From Ruegeria atlantica (GTDB taxonomy: Bacteria > Pseudomonadota > Alphaproteobacteria > Rhodobacterales > Rhodobacteraceae), in assembly GCF_013033965.1 (NCBI RefSeq), contig NZ_WQFE01000005.1, positions 62,001 through 126,000 of the forward strand: a stretch of DNA of 64,000 nt. The letters run 5' to 3'. Below, one piece after another: positions 50,762-60,697 of this stretch; position 1 is the stretch's first letter; the number at the start of each line of letters is the position of its first letter. A program made the translations under genes and the position numbers. The notes below the pieces were generated by a model, which saw only the letters and a program-made list of their open reading frames with translations, was not told where the DNA came from and made no database searches.

Positions 50762-51424
50762 CTACTTCAATTCAGCCGTTTGCTGGGTCACTTCGCGCAG
50801 CAGTTTCTTTCGAATACGCTCGGGGTAATCAGCAAACCCAGAGGCTGAGACGACAAATGCGCCCTCGCCGACGATGACGTTTTCGAAGAAATAGGCGGTC
50901 AGGTCCGGTTCGCTTTCCTCGATTGCGATTGCATTCACAGTCACGCCTCGGGTCCGCAGAATTCGATGCACTTCCGAAGGTTCAACTCCTTCGTTGGACA
51001 CGCCATCGCCAGAGATATCGATCAGGTGGCGTTTGCAATCCGACACCTCATCGAAATAGGACATCGTCGTTTCCAGCGCTTCGCCAATTGCGGTGGAAAA
51101 GTTGCGCCAGACCCTCGGATCATCGGCAACCCTGAGCGCAAATTGATCAATTGCCTCAAAACTGTCGATATGTGTCCAAGGAACAGTGACCATCTGACGA
51201 GAGGATCCTGTCCACTGTACCAGCATTACCCTAGCTTTCCCGCGCACCAACGCCTCGGACACGATAGGGTCACGCAGGCCGGCAGCAAGACCATCCATCT
51301 GGATACGATATTCGGTCGAATCGACCGATCCCGAGACGTCCACGGCAAGCGCCAATGCCAGATCGCAAGCATAAGCAGGGGGCGCCAAACAGACGCAGGC
51401 AGCTATCGTGCGAAGCAAGGTCAT
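50762..51424 (-). CDS. DUF1194 von Willebrand A-type secreted protein
   Basis: This 220-residue protein has a signal peptide (LLRTIAACVCLAPPAYA) and a von Willebrand A-like domain beginning CDLALALAVDVSGSVDSTEY, where DVSGS is a metal-ion-dependent adhesion site. It matches DUF1194, a family of alphaproteobacterial secreted proteins of unknown role. The ATG at 51424 is preferred to a GTG two codons earlier. It lies between mch and sdhC on the same strand with gaps on both sides. Confidence 0.82.
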   Translation of the reverse strand: MTLLRTIAACVCLAPPAYACDLALALAVDVSGSVDSTEYRIQMDGLAAGLRDPIVSEALVRGKARVMLVQWTGSSRQMVTVPWTHIDSFEAIDQFALRVADDPRVWRNFSTAIGEALETTMSYFDEVSDCKRHLIDISGDGVSNEGVEPSEVHRILRTRGVTVNAIAIEESEPDLTAYFFENVIVGEGAFVVSASGFADYPERIRKKLLREVTQQTAELK

Positions 51425-51481
51425 GACCACAGCCTAACACGATTGGCGCTGGCTGCGATCAAATGAATGTCACTACTTGTG

Positions 51482-52510
51482 TCAGATCGGCATCAACGCC
51501 CAATAGTCGAGGTCCAGAAGAACATTTGGCAAATACCGGCCTTCTTCATTTTTCAACTCAAACGGCGCGCCGCCTTTGGTGGCGACCAACCGCAGGCGCA
51601 CGGCACCGACGCCCGGAACGGCGGTTTCTGCTTTGTCCAGAACCTCGGACCACGCCTTGATCGTGTCACCTGCAAAGCAGGGGTTGGCATGCGCGCCACC
51701 GTTCAGGCCGACGATCATTTGCGCATTTGCCAGCCCATTGAACGACAGGGTCCGTGCCATGGAAATCACGTGTCCGCCATAGATTAGCCGCCCGTCAGGA
51801 CGGAAGGTCAGGTCGAAATGCACCTTGGCCGTGTTCTGCCACAGGCGGGTGGCCAGCATGTGTTCAGCCTCTTCAACCGTAACGCCATCGACGTGGTCAA
51901 TGATTTCGCCCACTTCATAGTCGCCCCAGCGATGTGCTTCACCAGCTTGGGCAAAATCGTAGCGGGAAAAATCAAGCCCTGCGGGCACCACCAAGTCCTG
52001 TGGCTCCAGCGCTTTTTTAAGCTTGGGCACCACAGTCTCGGGCGCGGGCGCATCCAGATCCGATTTCCGCACCATGACCCAGCGCACATATTCAATGACA
52101 ACTTCGTCGCGCTGGTTCAGACCCCGCGTACGCACCCAGACAACGCCTGTTTTGCCGTTCGAGTTCTGTTTGAGGCCGATCACCTCGGATTCCGAACGCA
52201 GCGTGTCACCGGGATAGACCGGCTTAAGCCAGCGCCCCTCGGCATAGCCCAGATTGGCAACTGCGTTCAGTGAAACATCCGGGACGGTCTTGCCGAACAC
52301 CACATGGAATGCTCCCAAGTCGTCAATCGGGCTTTGCGGCAAGCCGCAATTCCGGGCGAATTCGTCCGAGGAATACAGCGCATGCCGCGCAGGATAGAGA
52401 GCATGGTACAGCGCCCGCTCACCGTTGGTCACTGTGCGCGGCACAGCGTGGTGCAACACCTGACCAATGGAATAGTCCTCGAAAAAGCGGCCCGGATTGG
52501 TTTTTGCCAT
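51482..52510 (-). CDS. mch: Mesaconyl-CoA hydratase (MaoC family)
   Basis: This 342-residue double hot-dog hydratase adds water to mesaconyl-C1-CoA to give beta-methylmalyl-CoA in the ethylmalonyl-CoA pathway. RFFEDYSIGQVLHHAVPRTV at the N terminus, SPIDDLGAFHVVFGKTVPDV and the second hot-dog with GGHVISMARTLSFNGL support this. The position beside sdh and a malyl-CoA thioesterase is the same as in Rhodobacter sphaeroides, which strengthens the name. Its ATG overlaps the DUF1737 stop (TAATG). Confidence 0.92.
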   Translation of the reverse strand: MAKTNPGRFFEDYSIGQVLHHAVPRTVTNGERALYHALYPARHALYSSDEFARNCGLPQSPIDDLGAFHVVFGKTVPDVSLNAVANLGYAEGRWLKPVYPGDTLRSESEVIGLKQNSNGKTGVVWVRTRGLNQRDEVVIEYVRWVMVRKSDLDAPAPETVVPKLKKALEPQDLVVPAGLDFSRYDFAQAGEAHRWGDYEVGEIIDHVDGVTVEEAEHMLATRLWQNTAKVHFDLTFRPDGRLIYGGHVISMARTLSFNGLANAQMIVGLNGGAHANPCFAGDTIKAWSEVLDKAETAVPGVGAVRLRLVATKGGAPFELKNEEGRYLPNVLLDLDYWALMPI

Positions 52511-52716
52511 TATTGCTGTCCCAGTTTCATGTCAGGTGAATAGTCGGCCTCGACCTCTTTGGTCACGGCCTGCGCGCAGCGCATCATGCGGCTGTTTTCG
52601 TCATAGGCATAGGACGGGTCGCCATACAGCTCCCACCCTTTTGCCAGCGCATCTGACACTTTGTGGCAGAAAGCGGATGTGTCTTCCTCGGTCAGCAGAC
52701 GATAAAGTTTTGCCAT
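52510..52716 (-). CDS. DUF1737 family small protein
   Basis: This 68-residue protein matches DUF1737: AKLYRLLTEEDTSAFCHKV, KGWELYGDPSYAYDE and MRCAQAVTKEV are the conserved parts. The family is small, soluble and of unknown role. Its stop overlaps the mch start, so the two should be made together. Whether it helps the hydratase is unknown. Confidence 0.85.
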   Translation of the reverse strand: MAKLYRLLTEEDTSAFCHKVSDALAKGWELYGDPSYAYDENSRMMRCAQAVTKEVEADYSPDMKLGQQ

Positions 52717-52728
52717 GATGTCGAATCC

Positions 52729-53283
52729 TTACGAGGGGAACGGTGACGGGCCAACCAGCCCGTGAATATAGCCGATAATGCCCAGCAGCACGATCGAGGC
52801 CACAAAGAACATCGCATCCTTGCCATAGGTTCCGGGTTCGCCGGGGGTCCAGTCAGGTTCGGATTTGTTGATCACGATCACTTCGACCACGGCCCAGCCC
52901 AACAATCCACCGAACAAGATGACCGAAGCCAGATCGCCGTTCACCAACAAATGCGCAAAAGCCCACAGCTTGAATCCGCCCAGCATCGGATGGCGGAACT
53001 TGTTCAGCAAACGTCCTTTGGTTCCGGCGGGGCTCATCATGTATATGGCGATCAGCACCAGCAGGTTGTTGATGTGGATCATGAAGGACGGCGGCGCCCA
53101 GACATAGATGAAGTCGGTCATGCGATAGCCGAAGATCATCAGCAGGATCGACGCCACCAGCGCCAGCGCGACCACGCCTTTGCCCGCATTGCCCATCGCG
53201 GCTCGCTGCGCCGGCATCACACGTTTGAAAAGGTGCGCGGCCCACCATAGTGCCACGCCGAGAATCAGAAGAACAAAGCCCAT
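52729..53283 (-). CDS. NnrU family membrane protein
   Basis: This 184-residue protein has about five to six membrane segments and matches the NnrU family: LGVALWWAAHLFKRVMPAQR at the N terminus and RHPMLGGFKLWAFAHLLVNG with conserved histidines in the middle, recalling methyltransferase-like membrane enzymes. NnrU was first linked to denitrification, but most family members have no known role and no denitrification gene is here. It lies 12 bp upstream of the DUF1737 gene and six bp after the malyl-CoA thioesterase gene. Confidence 0.88.
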   Translation of the reverse strand: MGFVLLILGVALWWAAHLFKRVMPAQRAAMGNAGKGVVALALVASILLMIFGYRMTDFIYVWAPPSFMIHINNLLVLIAIYMMSPAGTKGRLLNKFRHPMLGGFKLWAFAHLLVNGDLASVILFGGLLGWAVVEVIVINKSEPDWTPGEPGTYGKDAMFFVASIVLLGIIGYIHGLVGPSPFPS

Positions 53284-53289
53284 GCTGGC

Positions 53290-54147
53290 TTACCCCGCTT
53301 GCAAAGCCGTAATTGCCTCCGCTTTTGCCAGAATTTCGCGGGCAGTTACAACGTGCAGGTTTTCCACGATCTTGCCGTCAACTACGGCAACGCCCTGACC
53401 TTGTGCCTCGACCTCTTCAAACGCGGAGATCTGTCGGCGGGCCAAATCAATCTCGGTCTCTGATGGCGCATAGGCTGCGTTGGTCACGTCGACCTGCGCA
53501 GGATGGATCAATGTCTTGCCGTCAAAGCCCATGTCGCGGCCCTGCGCACATTCGGCAGCCAGACCTTCGGCGTCTTTGAATGCGTTATAGACACCATCGA
53601 CGATGATCAGGCCCTCGGCCTTGGCGGCCAGCAGACACAGACCCAGCGAAGTCATCAGCGGCAGGCGGTCCGGGCGGAAGCGGGTTTGCAGTTCTTTCGC
53701 CAGATCATTGGTACCCATGACGAAGCCCGCCATCAGCGGATGGGCGGCGATCTCGGCTGCGTTCAGCATTCCGCGCGGTGTCTCCATCATCGCCCAGATC
53801 GGCAAATCGCCTGTGATTGCGGCCAGCGTATCCACATCCGCAGCAGAGTTCACCTTGGGCAACAGTACAACGTCTGCATCCATCTCGCGCACCGCTTCGG
53901 CGTCAGCCCGGCCCCATTCTGTGTCCAGCCCGTTGATGCGCACGATCTTGACCCGCTCGCCATACCCGCCCGCAGCCAGAGCCGTCTTGAGCGTTGCGCG
54001 CGCATTTTCCTTTTCATCCGCAGCCACCGCATCTTCGAGGTCAAAAATGATCGCATCCACAGGTAGGGTGCGCGCCTTGTCCAGCGCCCGGTCTTTTGAA
54101 CCGGGGATGTAAAGAACAGAGCGATAGGGGCGCTGGCGCGGATCCAT
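53290..54147 (-). CDS. mcl2: (3S)-malyl-CoA thioesterase-type HpcH/CitE family protein
   Basis: This 285-residue TIM-barrel protein of the CitE family begins MDPRQRPYRSVLYIPGSKDR, with DAIIFDLEDAVAADEKENAR (metal-binding) and MMETPRGMLNAAEIA. The malyl-CoA lyase of the same pathway is about 30 residues longer; this size and N terminus fit the Mcl2 thioesterase of Rhodobacter sphaeroides, which hydrolyses malyl-CoA to malate and CoA and lies near mch and mdh there. A GGGAGAAG precedes the ATG at 54147. A lyase activity cannot be excluded. Confidence 0.82.
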   Translation of the reverse strand: MDPRQRPYRSVLYIPGSKDRALDKARTLPVDAIIFDLEDAVAADEKENARATLKTALAAGGYGERVKIVRINGLDTEWGRADAEAVREMDADVVLLPKVNSAADVDTLAAITGDLPIWAMMETPRGMLNAAEIAAHPLMAGFVMGTNDLAKELQTRFRPDRLPLMTSLGLCLLAAKAEGLIIVDGVYNAFKDAEGLAAECAQGRDMGFDGKTLIHPAQVDVTNAAYAPSETEIDLARRQISAFEEVEAQGQGVAVVDGKIVENLHVVTAREILAKAEAITALQAG

Positions 54148-54317
54148 TGGCTTCTCCCGAAGAAATAAAGTTGCGCGGAATGGGGCATTTTTTGCCGGAA
54201 AGTTCAAGCGCAAAATCGCCGCATCGCAGCATTTGCGACGCAACGCGCGTTCCCTTTACCGAATTTCGGTCCCGCAACGGCACCCTGACCGGCAAATGAA
54301 ATTGAAAAGGGTCGGAC

Positions 54318-54617
54318 ATGCAAAAGACACTTCTGAATATGACAATGGGCCTTGGGATGATGGTTCTTGCGGCACAGCAGGTGCACGCTCGCAACTGTGC
54401 GCCCCGTGACGAGGTGATCAAACGACTGACCGAATCCTATGGGGAAACGCGCCAAGGGCTCGGCATCGCGCGCCAAGGCGCCGTGATGGAGCTTTATGCG
54501 TCGGAACAAAGCGGCAGCTGGACCATCACGGTGACGCTGCCAGACGGTATAACCTGCCTTGTCGCCTCGGGGCAGGCTTATGAAATGACGGCCGAAGCCC
54601 TGCCGCCGAATGTCTGA
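54318..54617 (+). CDS. Secreted hypothetical protein
   Basis: This 99-residue protein has a signal peptide ending near QQVHA, after which about 75 residues should be periplasmic. The mature part starts RNCAPRDEVIKRLTESYGET and contains a second cysteine (ITCLVASG), so a disulfide is possible. It is divergent from the malyl-CoA thioesterase gene and touches the stop of the convergent TSUP gene. I do not recognise the family. Confidence 0.7.
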   Translation: MQKTLLNMTMGLGMMVLAAQQVHARNCAPRDEVIKRLTESYGETRQGLGIARQGAVMELYASEQSGSWTITVTLPDGITCLVASGQAYEMTAEALPPNV

Positions 54618-55373
54618 TCAGGTCAGTGCGTCCCAGATCAGTTTGCTGCCGGTGAGCGTAAGCAGCACGTAGGCAATGCCAAAAAAAAGGCGTTCGGACA
54701 GCATGAAATGCGCCCGGACGCCCAGCCATGCCCCAAGAATTGCAAAAGGGGTCAATAGCAGATCGGCCCATGCGGTGTTCCATGTGAACATACCCAGATA
54801 GGCGTAGGGCACGAATTTCGTGATATTTATGACCCAAAAGACCAGAACCGTGCTGGCCTGAAACTCGGTTTTCGTCAAACGTTGCGACAGCAGGTACACA
54901 GCGGCGGGCGGACCGCCTGCATGACTGACAAAACTGGTAAACCCGGCGACCAGCCCTGCAAGCAAACCGGCAGGTGGTGGCAGGCGATTGATAAACCCGC
55001 GCACCCAGCCTTTGGCCTGGCTGAGGTGCCAGACGACAAATCCAATTGAGATTGCCCCGATCAACAGACGCAACAGATCATCGTCGGTGGCACGAAACAG
55101 CCATGCCCCCAAAGCCACGCCCGGCACGGCGCCCAGGATCAACAAGCGTGAATCCGGCCAGTTCCAGCGTTTCCAATAGGGTCCTAAAGTCGCGACATCG
55201 ATCACCATCAGGATCGGCAGCATCAGGGCCAGAGCCTGCCCCGGTTCCAATATCAGCGCCAGAATCGACGAAGATGCAAAGGCCACACCCGAGCCAAAGC
55301 CACCCTTGGAAATACCCGCAAAGATCACAGCCGGGATCGCCACAACAAAAAACATCAGGTTCAATTCGAACAT
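54618..55373 (-). CDS. TSUP-family (TauE/SafE) membrane transporter
   Basis: This 251-residue protein has about eight membrane segments and the family motifs FAGISKGGFGSGVAFASSS near the N terminus and TSFVSHAGGPPAAVYLL near residue 147. It is a probable exporter or importer of a small anion; it differs clearly from the TSUP protein at 33 kb and has no TIGR02186 partner. Its stop is adjacent to that of the secreted protein gene on the other strand. It is divergent from mdh. Confidence 0.86.
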   Translation of the reverse strand: MFELNLMFFVVAIPAVIFAGISKGGFGSGVAFASSSILALILEPGQALALMLPILMVIDVATLGPYWKRWNWPDSRLLILGAVPGVALGAWLFRATDDDLLRLLIGAISIGFVVWHLSQAKGWVRGFINRLPPPAGLLAGLVAGFTSFVSHAGGPPAAVYLLSQRLTKTEFQASTVLVFWVINITKFVPYAYLGMFTWNTAWADLLLTPFAILGAWLGVRAHFMLSERLFFGIAYVLLTLTGSKLIWDALT

Positions 55374-55488
55374 GTCGCGTCCCGGTTTAGGCTTGTGTCA
55401 CTGGCCCTTTAGCGCAATCAGACAGGGCAGCGCAAACTGTATGCGGTTGCATGCCGCGCCGCTGAACACTTGCGCGAAAGCCATTTAG

Positions 55489-56496
<1,008 letters not shown>

Positions 56497-56518
56497 TCCG
56501 TCCAGAACGATAAACTGG

Positions 56519-56555
56519 AACCCGGTTCGTCTTTGGCGAGCCGGGTTTTGTTTTT
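56519..56555 (+). terminator. Terminator after mdh
   Basis: AACCCGGTTCG (56519-56529) pairs with CGAGCCGGGTT (56537-56547) with one wobble around the loop TCTTTGG, and TTTGTTTTT follows, 22 bp past the mdh stop. This is a classical intrinsic terminator. Confidence 0.88.
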
Positions 56556-56588
56556 AAAAGTAGTCTCGCCACCGAATTGATGCATCAC

Positions 56589-56628
56589 GGCCGGTGGTGC
56601 TCAATCGTTTGAAACCGCCACTACGGCC
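56589..56628 (+). other. Structured stretch between mdh and the suc promoter
   Basis: In the 361-bp gap between mdh and sucC, GGCCGGTGG (56589-56597) can pair with CCAC-TA-CGGCC (56618-56628). With the terminator upstream and another terminator-like hairpin downstream, about 115 bp between them could encode a small RNA, but no promoter is evident. Apart from this and the operators, nothing else is recognised in the gap. Confidence 0.25.
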
Positions 56629-56671
56629 TGACGGCTAGGTTTAGCGCTAGCTGAATTCTCTCTTTATTCTA

Positions 56672-56710
56672 AAGGCCGTCGTCGTCGACGAATCAATAGG
56701 ACGGCCTTTT
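56672..56710 (+). terminator. Second terminator-like hairpin before the suc operators
   Basis: AAAGGCCGTC (56672-56681) and GACGGCCTTT (56700-56709) are perfectly complementary with an 18-base loop that itself holds the palindrome TCGTCGACGA; TTTT ends the structure. It lies just before the paired palindromes and could end an upstream transcript in either direction. Confidence 0.6.
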
Positions 56711-56718
56711 CCACCTTT

Positions 56719-56749
56719 TGTGATCACACGCAAAAATACTGTGATCACA
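56719..56749 (+). promoter_or_regulatory. Tandem palindromic operators before sucC
   Basis: TGTGATCACA occurs twice, at 56719-56728 and 56740-56749, with centres 21 bp apart and about 134 and 113 bp before the sucC start. The arrangement copies the one before sdhC. A single dimeric regulator binding side by side on one face of the helix would explain it. Confidence 0.7.
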
Positions 56750-56857
56750 AATAATGAAAATCTTCGTGAAAAACCGCTTTCCTGTCAAAAAACCCTTTAA
56801 CCTTGTGCCCTAGACACCCCTATAACGGTTTAATCGTAGTCAGACAGGACAGTTTCG

Positions 56858-58051
56858 ATGAACATTCACGAATATCAGGCCAAGGCGCTTCTTCGCAGCT
56901 ATGGCGCTCCGGTCTCCGAAGGTCGCGCGGTTCTGCGCGCCGAGGAAGCCAAAACCGCAGCCGGTGAACTGGATGGCCCCCTTTGGGTCGTTAAGGCGCA
57001 AATCCACGCGGGTGGCCGCGGCAAGGGCAGTTTCAAAGAGTCCGACGCCGGCGAAAAGGGCGGTGTCCGTCTGACCAAATCCGTTGAAGAAGCCGCTGAA
57101 GAGGCCAAAAAGATGCTGGGCCGCACACTGGTCACACATCAAACCGGCCCCGCAGGCAAGCAGGTTAACCGCATCTATATCGAAGCTGGTTCCGGTATCG
57201 AGCGTGAGCTGTACCTGGCGCTGCTTGTGGATCGCCAGACCAGCCGCATCTCGTTCGTTTGCTCGACCGAAGGTGGCATGGACATTGAAGAGGTGGCCGC
57301 AGCGACGCCCGAGAAAATCCTGTCCTTCTCGGTCGACCCGGCAACCGGCTATCAGCCCTACCACGGACGCCGCATCGCGTTCTCGCTGGGCCTGGAAGGT
57401 GCGCAAGTCAAGCAATGCGTCAAGCTGATGAGCCAGCTGTATTCCGCCTTCGTTGAGAAAGACATGGAGATGCTGGAGATCAACCCGCTGATCGTGTCGG
57501 ACAGCGGCGACCTGAAAGTTCTGGACGCCAAGGTCGGCTTTGACGGCAACGCGGTTTACCGCCACCCTGATATCGCCGAACTGCGTGATACGACCGAGGA
57601 GGACCCCAAGGAACTGGAAGCGTCGAAATACGACCTGAACTACATCGCGCTGGACGGTGAAATCGGCTGCATGGTGAACGGTGCGGGGCTTGCAATGGCG
57701 ACGATGGATATCATCAAGCTTTACGGGGCTGAGCCTGCCAACTTCCTCGACGTGGGCGGCGGTGCCACCAAAGAGAAAGTGACCGAGGCGTTCAAGATCA
57801 TCACCTCAGACCCGCAGGTCAAAGGCATTCTGGTCAACATCTTCGGCGGCATCATGCGCTGTGATGTGATCGCTGAGGGCGTTGTGGCGGCAGTGAAAGA
57901 GGTCGGCCTTAAGGTTCCGCTGGTCGTGCGTCTGGAAGGCACGAACGTTGAGAAAGGCAAAGAGATCATCAACACCTCTGGCCTGGACGTGATCGCGGCG
58001 GACAACCTGAAAGACGGTGCCGAGAAGATCGTGAAGGCGGTTAAGGGTTAA
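56858..58051 (+). CDS. sucC: Succinyl-CoA synthetase beta subunit
   Basis: This 397-residue ATP-grasp subunit binds the nucleotide and, with SucD, converts succinyl-CoA to succinate with formation of ATP or [23 protein letters not shown] at the N terminus and [14 protein letters not shown] (ATP-grasp loop) are typical, as are LEINPLIVS and [15 protein letters not shown] near the C terminus. It opens the suc operon; its stop shares a base with the following small lipoprotein gene (TAATG). Confidence 0.97.
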   Translation: MNIHEYQAKALLRSYGAPVSEGRAVLRAEEAKTAAGELDGPLWVVKAQIHAGGRGKGSFKESDAGEKGGVRLTKSVEEAAEEAKKMLGRTLVTHQTGPAGKQVNRIYIEAGSGIERELYLALLVDRQTSRISFVCSTEGGMDIEEVAAATPEKILSFSVDPATGYQPYHGRRIAFSLGLEGAQVKQCVKLMSQLYSAFVEKDMEMLEINPLIVSDSGDLKVLDAKVGFDGNAVYRHPDIAELRDTTEEDPKELEASKYDLNYIALDGEIGCMVNGAGLAMATMDIIKLYGAEPANFLDVGGGATKEKVTEAFKIITSDPQVKGILVNIFGGIMRCDVIAEGVVAAVKEVGLKVPLVVRLEGTNVEKGKEIINTSGLDVIAADNLKDGAEKIVKAVKG

Positions 58052-58467
58052 TGGCGTCACGTTTCGCGATAGTCGGAGCAGTAATGGCTCTGATCGGTCT
58101 GGCGGGTTGCGACGCGCCGCCCTCCAGGGCCGACCAGGTACGTGCTCTTCCGGCAGTTACAATGGATACAGCACTGAATGCATTTAAGCAGGTCTGCGAG
58201 AATGGCGGCGGCGACCCAACCGGTGGAGCCGTTTCATTCGAACGTCAGACGCTGAGCAACGGCAAAATGCTTTGCTCGATGCGTGCACGTCCAGCACCCG
58301 GAACTGACGCCTATACGGTGCTGCAACAACGCTACGGAAATGCCACTCGCATTCCGGGCAGTATTTTGCAGCAGTTTACGGGCTATCCGAACGGGCCCCT
58401 AATCTACATCCCCGGAATTGGTAACGGTGCAGGAGAAGGGACATTCCAGATCGGAGTGACTTCGTGA
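58051..58467 (+). CDS. Small lipoprotein between sucC and sucD
   Basis: This 138-residue protein has a signal sequence with the lipobox LAGC near residue 20 (Cys20), so it is probably a lipoprotein of the cell envelope. The mature part has cysteines at about 49 and 75 (FKQVCENGG, GKMLCSMRA) and a glycine- and proline-rich end. I do not recognise the family. It begins on the last base of the sucC stop, so it is translated with that operon although it has no evident link with succinyl-CoA. Confidence 0.7.
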   Translation: MASRFAIVGAVMALIGLAGCDAPPSRADQVRALPAVTMDTALNAFKQVCENGGGDPTGGAVSFERQTLSNGKMLCSMRARPAPGTDAYTVLQQRYGNATRIPGSILQQFTGYPNGPLIYIPGIGNGAGEGTFQIGVTS

Positions 58468-58544
58468 TTATGCGCTCTGTCCGTTCTCATCTCTACCCGC
58501 GCGACACAGTCGCCGAACAGACAATTTTCTAAAGGAGCCACAAA

Positions 58545-59426
58545 ATGGCAGTCCTCATCGACGAAAATACCAAAGTGATCTGTCAGGGCTTTACCGGCTC
58601 GCAGGGCACATTCCACTCTGAACAGGCCATCGCATATGGCACCAAGATGGTCGGCGGCGTGACCCCTGGCAAAGGTGGGATGACCCATCTCGACCTGCCC
58701 GTATTCAACTCGGTCCACGAGGCCAAGGCGGTGACCGAAGCGAACGCCTCGGTGATTTATGTTCCGCCGCCGTTCGCGGCGGACTCGATCCTTGAGGCGA
58801 TTGATGCCGAGATGGAAGTGATCGTTTGCATCACCGAAGGCATCCCGGTTCTGGACATGATGAAGGTGAAGCGCGCGCTGGAAGGTTCGAAATCTCGCCT
58901 GATCGGCCCGAACTGCCCCGGTGTCATCACGCCCGACGCCTGCAAGATCGGCATCATGCCCGGCCACATCCACAAGCGCGGCTCGGTCGGCGTTGTGTCG
59001 CGTTCGGGCACTCTGACTTATGAGGCCGTCAAGCAGACCACCGATGTGGGTCTGGGCCAATCCACCTGCGTGGGCATCGGCGGCGACCCGATCAAAGGCA
59101 CCGAGCATATCGACGTGCTGGAATGGTTCCTGGCCGACGATGAAACTGAGTCGATCATCATGATCGGTGAGATCGGTGGTTCAGCCGAAGAAGAAGCCGC
59201 GCAGTTCCTGGCGGATGAGGCCAAGAAAGGCCGCAGGAAACCGACCGCCGGTTTCATCGCAGGCCGCACAGCCCCTCCGGGCCGCCGCATGGGTCACGCG
59301 GGCGCTATCGTCGCCGGCGGCAAGGGCGGTGCCGAGGACAAGATCGAAGCCATGCGCTCGGCCGGCATCGTCGTGGCCGAAAGCCCGGCGCAGCTGGGTG
59401 AGGCTGTGCTGGAAGCGATTGGGTAA
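58545..59426 (+). CDS. sucD: Succinyl-CoA synthetase alpha subunit
   Basis: This 293-residue subunit binds CoA and carries the phosphohistidine. [18 protein letters not shown] is the CoA loop, [12 protein letters not shown] follows, and [20 protein letters not shown] contains the active-site histidine near 247. AAAGGAG precedes the ATG. The 77-bp gap after the lipoprotein gene holds this ribosome site and nothing else clear. Confidence 0.97.
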   Translation: MAVLIDENTKVICQGFTGSQGTFHSEQAIAYGTKMVGGVTPGKGGMTHLDLPVFNSVHEAKAVTEANASVIYVPPPFAADSILEAIDAEMEVIVCITEGIPVLDMMKVKRALEGSKSRLIGPNCPGVITPDACKIGIMPGHIHKRGSVGVVSRSGTLTYEAVKQTTDVGLGQSTCVGIGGDPIKGTEHIDVLEWFLADDETESIIMIGEIGGSAEEEAAQFLADEAKKGRRKPTAGFIAGRTAPPGRRMGHAGAIVAGGKGGAEDKIEAMRSAGIVVAESPAQLGEAVLEAIG

Positions 59427-59435
59427 GTGACGTTG

Positions 59436-60158
59436 ATGAGCCTCGCTAGAGTTTCAATTCTCGCACTAGCGTCTTTTCTTTTGGCAGCACCAATTGCGGC
59501 AGAAGAAGAAGTATCCGCCATTGCGACTATTGATATGTGCGAGGCTCGCTACTCTTCCATTACAGACCTCGTAGAGCGAGCAGAAGGTTTGGGTTGGCAG
59601 CAAGTCAAAGGCGCGGAGGCTGAAGAAGTTGTTGACCGAACCGTTTGGATCGCATTGCCCTCTCTCAAGTCGGACGAGATTGACCCCGAAAATACAAATG
59701 GAACATTTTGCCTTGGCCAACTCCCAATGGATTGCAGCCGCCCTGAGATTGGCCAAGCACGCTTGAACGATCAAGCTCACTACGTGGCTTTTTCCGCACA
59801 CAATTCCGCGCTTCTGATATTCGTTGACTTCGGGGGTTCGGATCAAAAATCTGAAAAAGACTTTGTAGAGTACAAAAGCTCTTGCACAGCAATATTTGGG
59901 CAAGGCAAAGCCTCTCGTGAACTCGGAAACGCCTTCAGCCGACCGGAATTGAAAAGAAACCCTTCCGGCACATCGCAGGTGATCTCGGAACGCACCAGAA
60001 ATCCGAAACTTGATTGGCCCGACCCCCGAGTCACGTACCGCACTTCCATTCATGCACCTTATCCACACATACTTGAGGTCAAGGACTTGGAATGGCTTAA
60101 CTATGTAACAGGTTTTGGAACCGGATACTCCTACACGTACCAAGCGGGGGATTCATGA
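59436..60158 (+). CDS. Secreted hypothetical protein between sucD and the DUF805 gene
   Basis: This 240-residue protein has a signal peptide (LARVSILALASFLLAAPIAA) and a mature part with cysteines near residues 35, 92, 99 and 149 that could form disulfides. Codons are noticeably more AT-rich than in sucD and sucA, which hints at later acquisition. A GTG at 59427, directly after the sucD stop, is an alternative start. It overlaps the DUF805 gene by ATGA. I do not recognise the family or function. Confidence 0.68.
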   Translation: MSLARVSILALASFLLAAPIAAEEEVSAIATIDMCEARYSSITDLVERAEGLGWQQVKGAEAEEVVDRTVWIALPSLKSDEIDPENTNGTFCLGQLPMDCSRPEIGQARLNDQAHYVAFSAHNSALLIFVDFGGSDQKSEKDFVEYKSSCTAIFGQGKASRELGNAFSRPELKRNPSGTSQVISERTRNPKLDWPDPRVTYRTSIHAPYPHILEVKDLEWLNYVTGFGTGYSYTYQAGDS

Positions 60159-60697
60159 CCTTCTCTGACGCCATCCGCACCTGTTTCTCCAAGTTCTTCA
60201 CCTTCTCGGGTCGTGCCTCGCGGCCCGAATACTGGTTCTTTTTCCTGTTCATCGTGATCTGGAACTTCATCGCTGGCATCATCGACTGGCAGTTCTTCAC
60301 TCAGGTCTCGGTCAGCCAGACTGACGAGGTCAAAGCCGTAACTGCGACGTCCTCTGCGCCGGTGCAAAGCATCGTCGGCCTGATCGTGTTTGTCCCGCAT
60401 CTGGCCGTCGCGTGGCGACGGATGCATGACACCGGGCGCAGCGGGCTTTTTGCCTTGCTACCGATCCTGCTGATCCTCGGTGCCGGGGCGGTTCTGTTCT
60501 TCGGCATCGGCCTTGCCTCCAGTTTCCAGCATGGCGGCAATCTGGACATCCTGTTCACCCGCGCCACGTTGCTGGTCGTTATCCCGACACTGCTTGTTTT
60601 GTTTGTGTCGCCCCTCCTGGTTCTGTGGTGGCTGACCCGCCCCAGCCAGCCAGGCACCAATCAATACGGTCCCAACCCACATGAGGTAGCCCAATGA
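60155..60697 (+). CDS. DUF805 family membrane protein
   Basis: This 180-residue protein matches DUF805: FSKFFTFSGRASRPEYWFFF at the N terminus, four membrane segments, and AVAWRRMHDTGRSGLFALLP between them are the hallmarks. The role is unknown; the family is common in many bacteria. It is coupled by ATGA to the genes on both sides, so it is a fixed member of this suc operon. Confidence 0.9.
   Translation: MTFSDAIRTCFSKFFTFSGRASRPEYWFFFLFIVIWNFIAGIIDWQFFTQVSVSQTDEVKAVTATSSAPVQSIVGLIVFVPHLAVAWRRMHDTGRSGLFALLPILLILGAGAVLFFGIGLASSFQHGGNLDILFTRATLLVVIPTLLVLFVSPLLVLWWLTRPSQPGTNQYGPNPHEVAQ

Noticed and set aside
56672..56857. A sucC-leader riboswitch or a known suc RNA motif
   Set aside because: The leader before sucC shows palindromic operators and a terminator, and no multi-stem conserved structure that I recognise.
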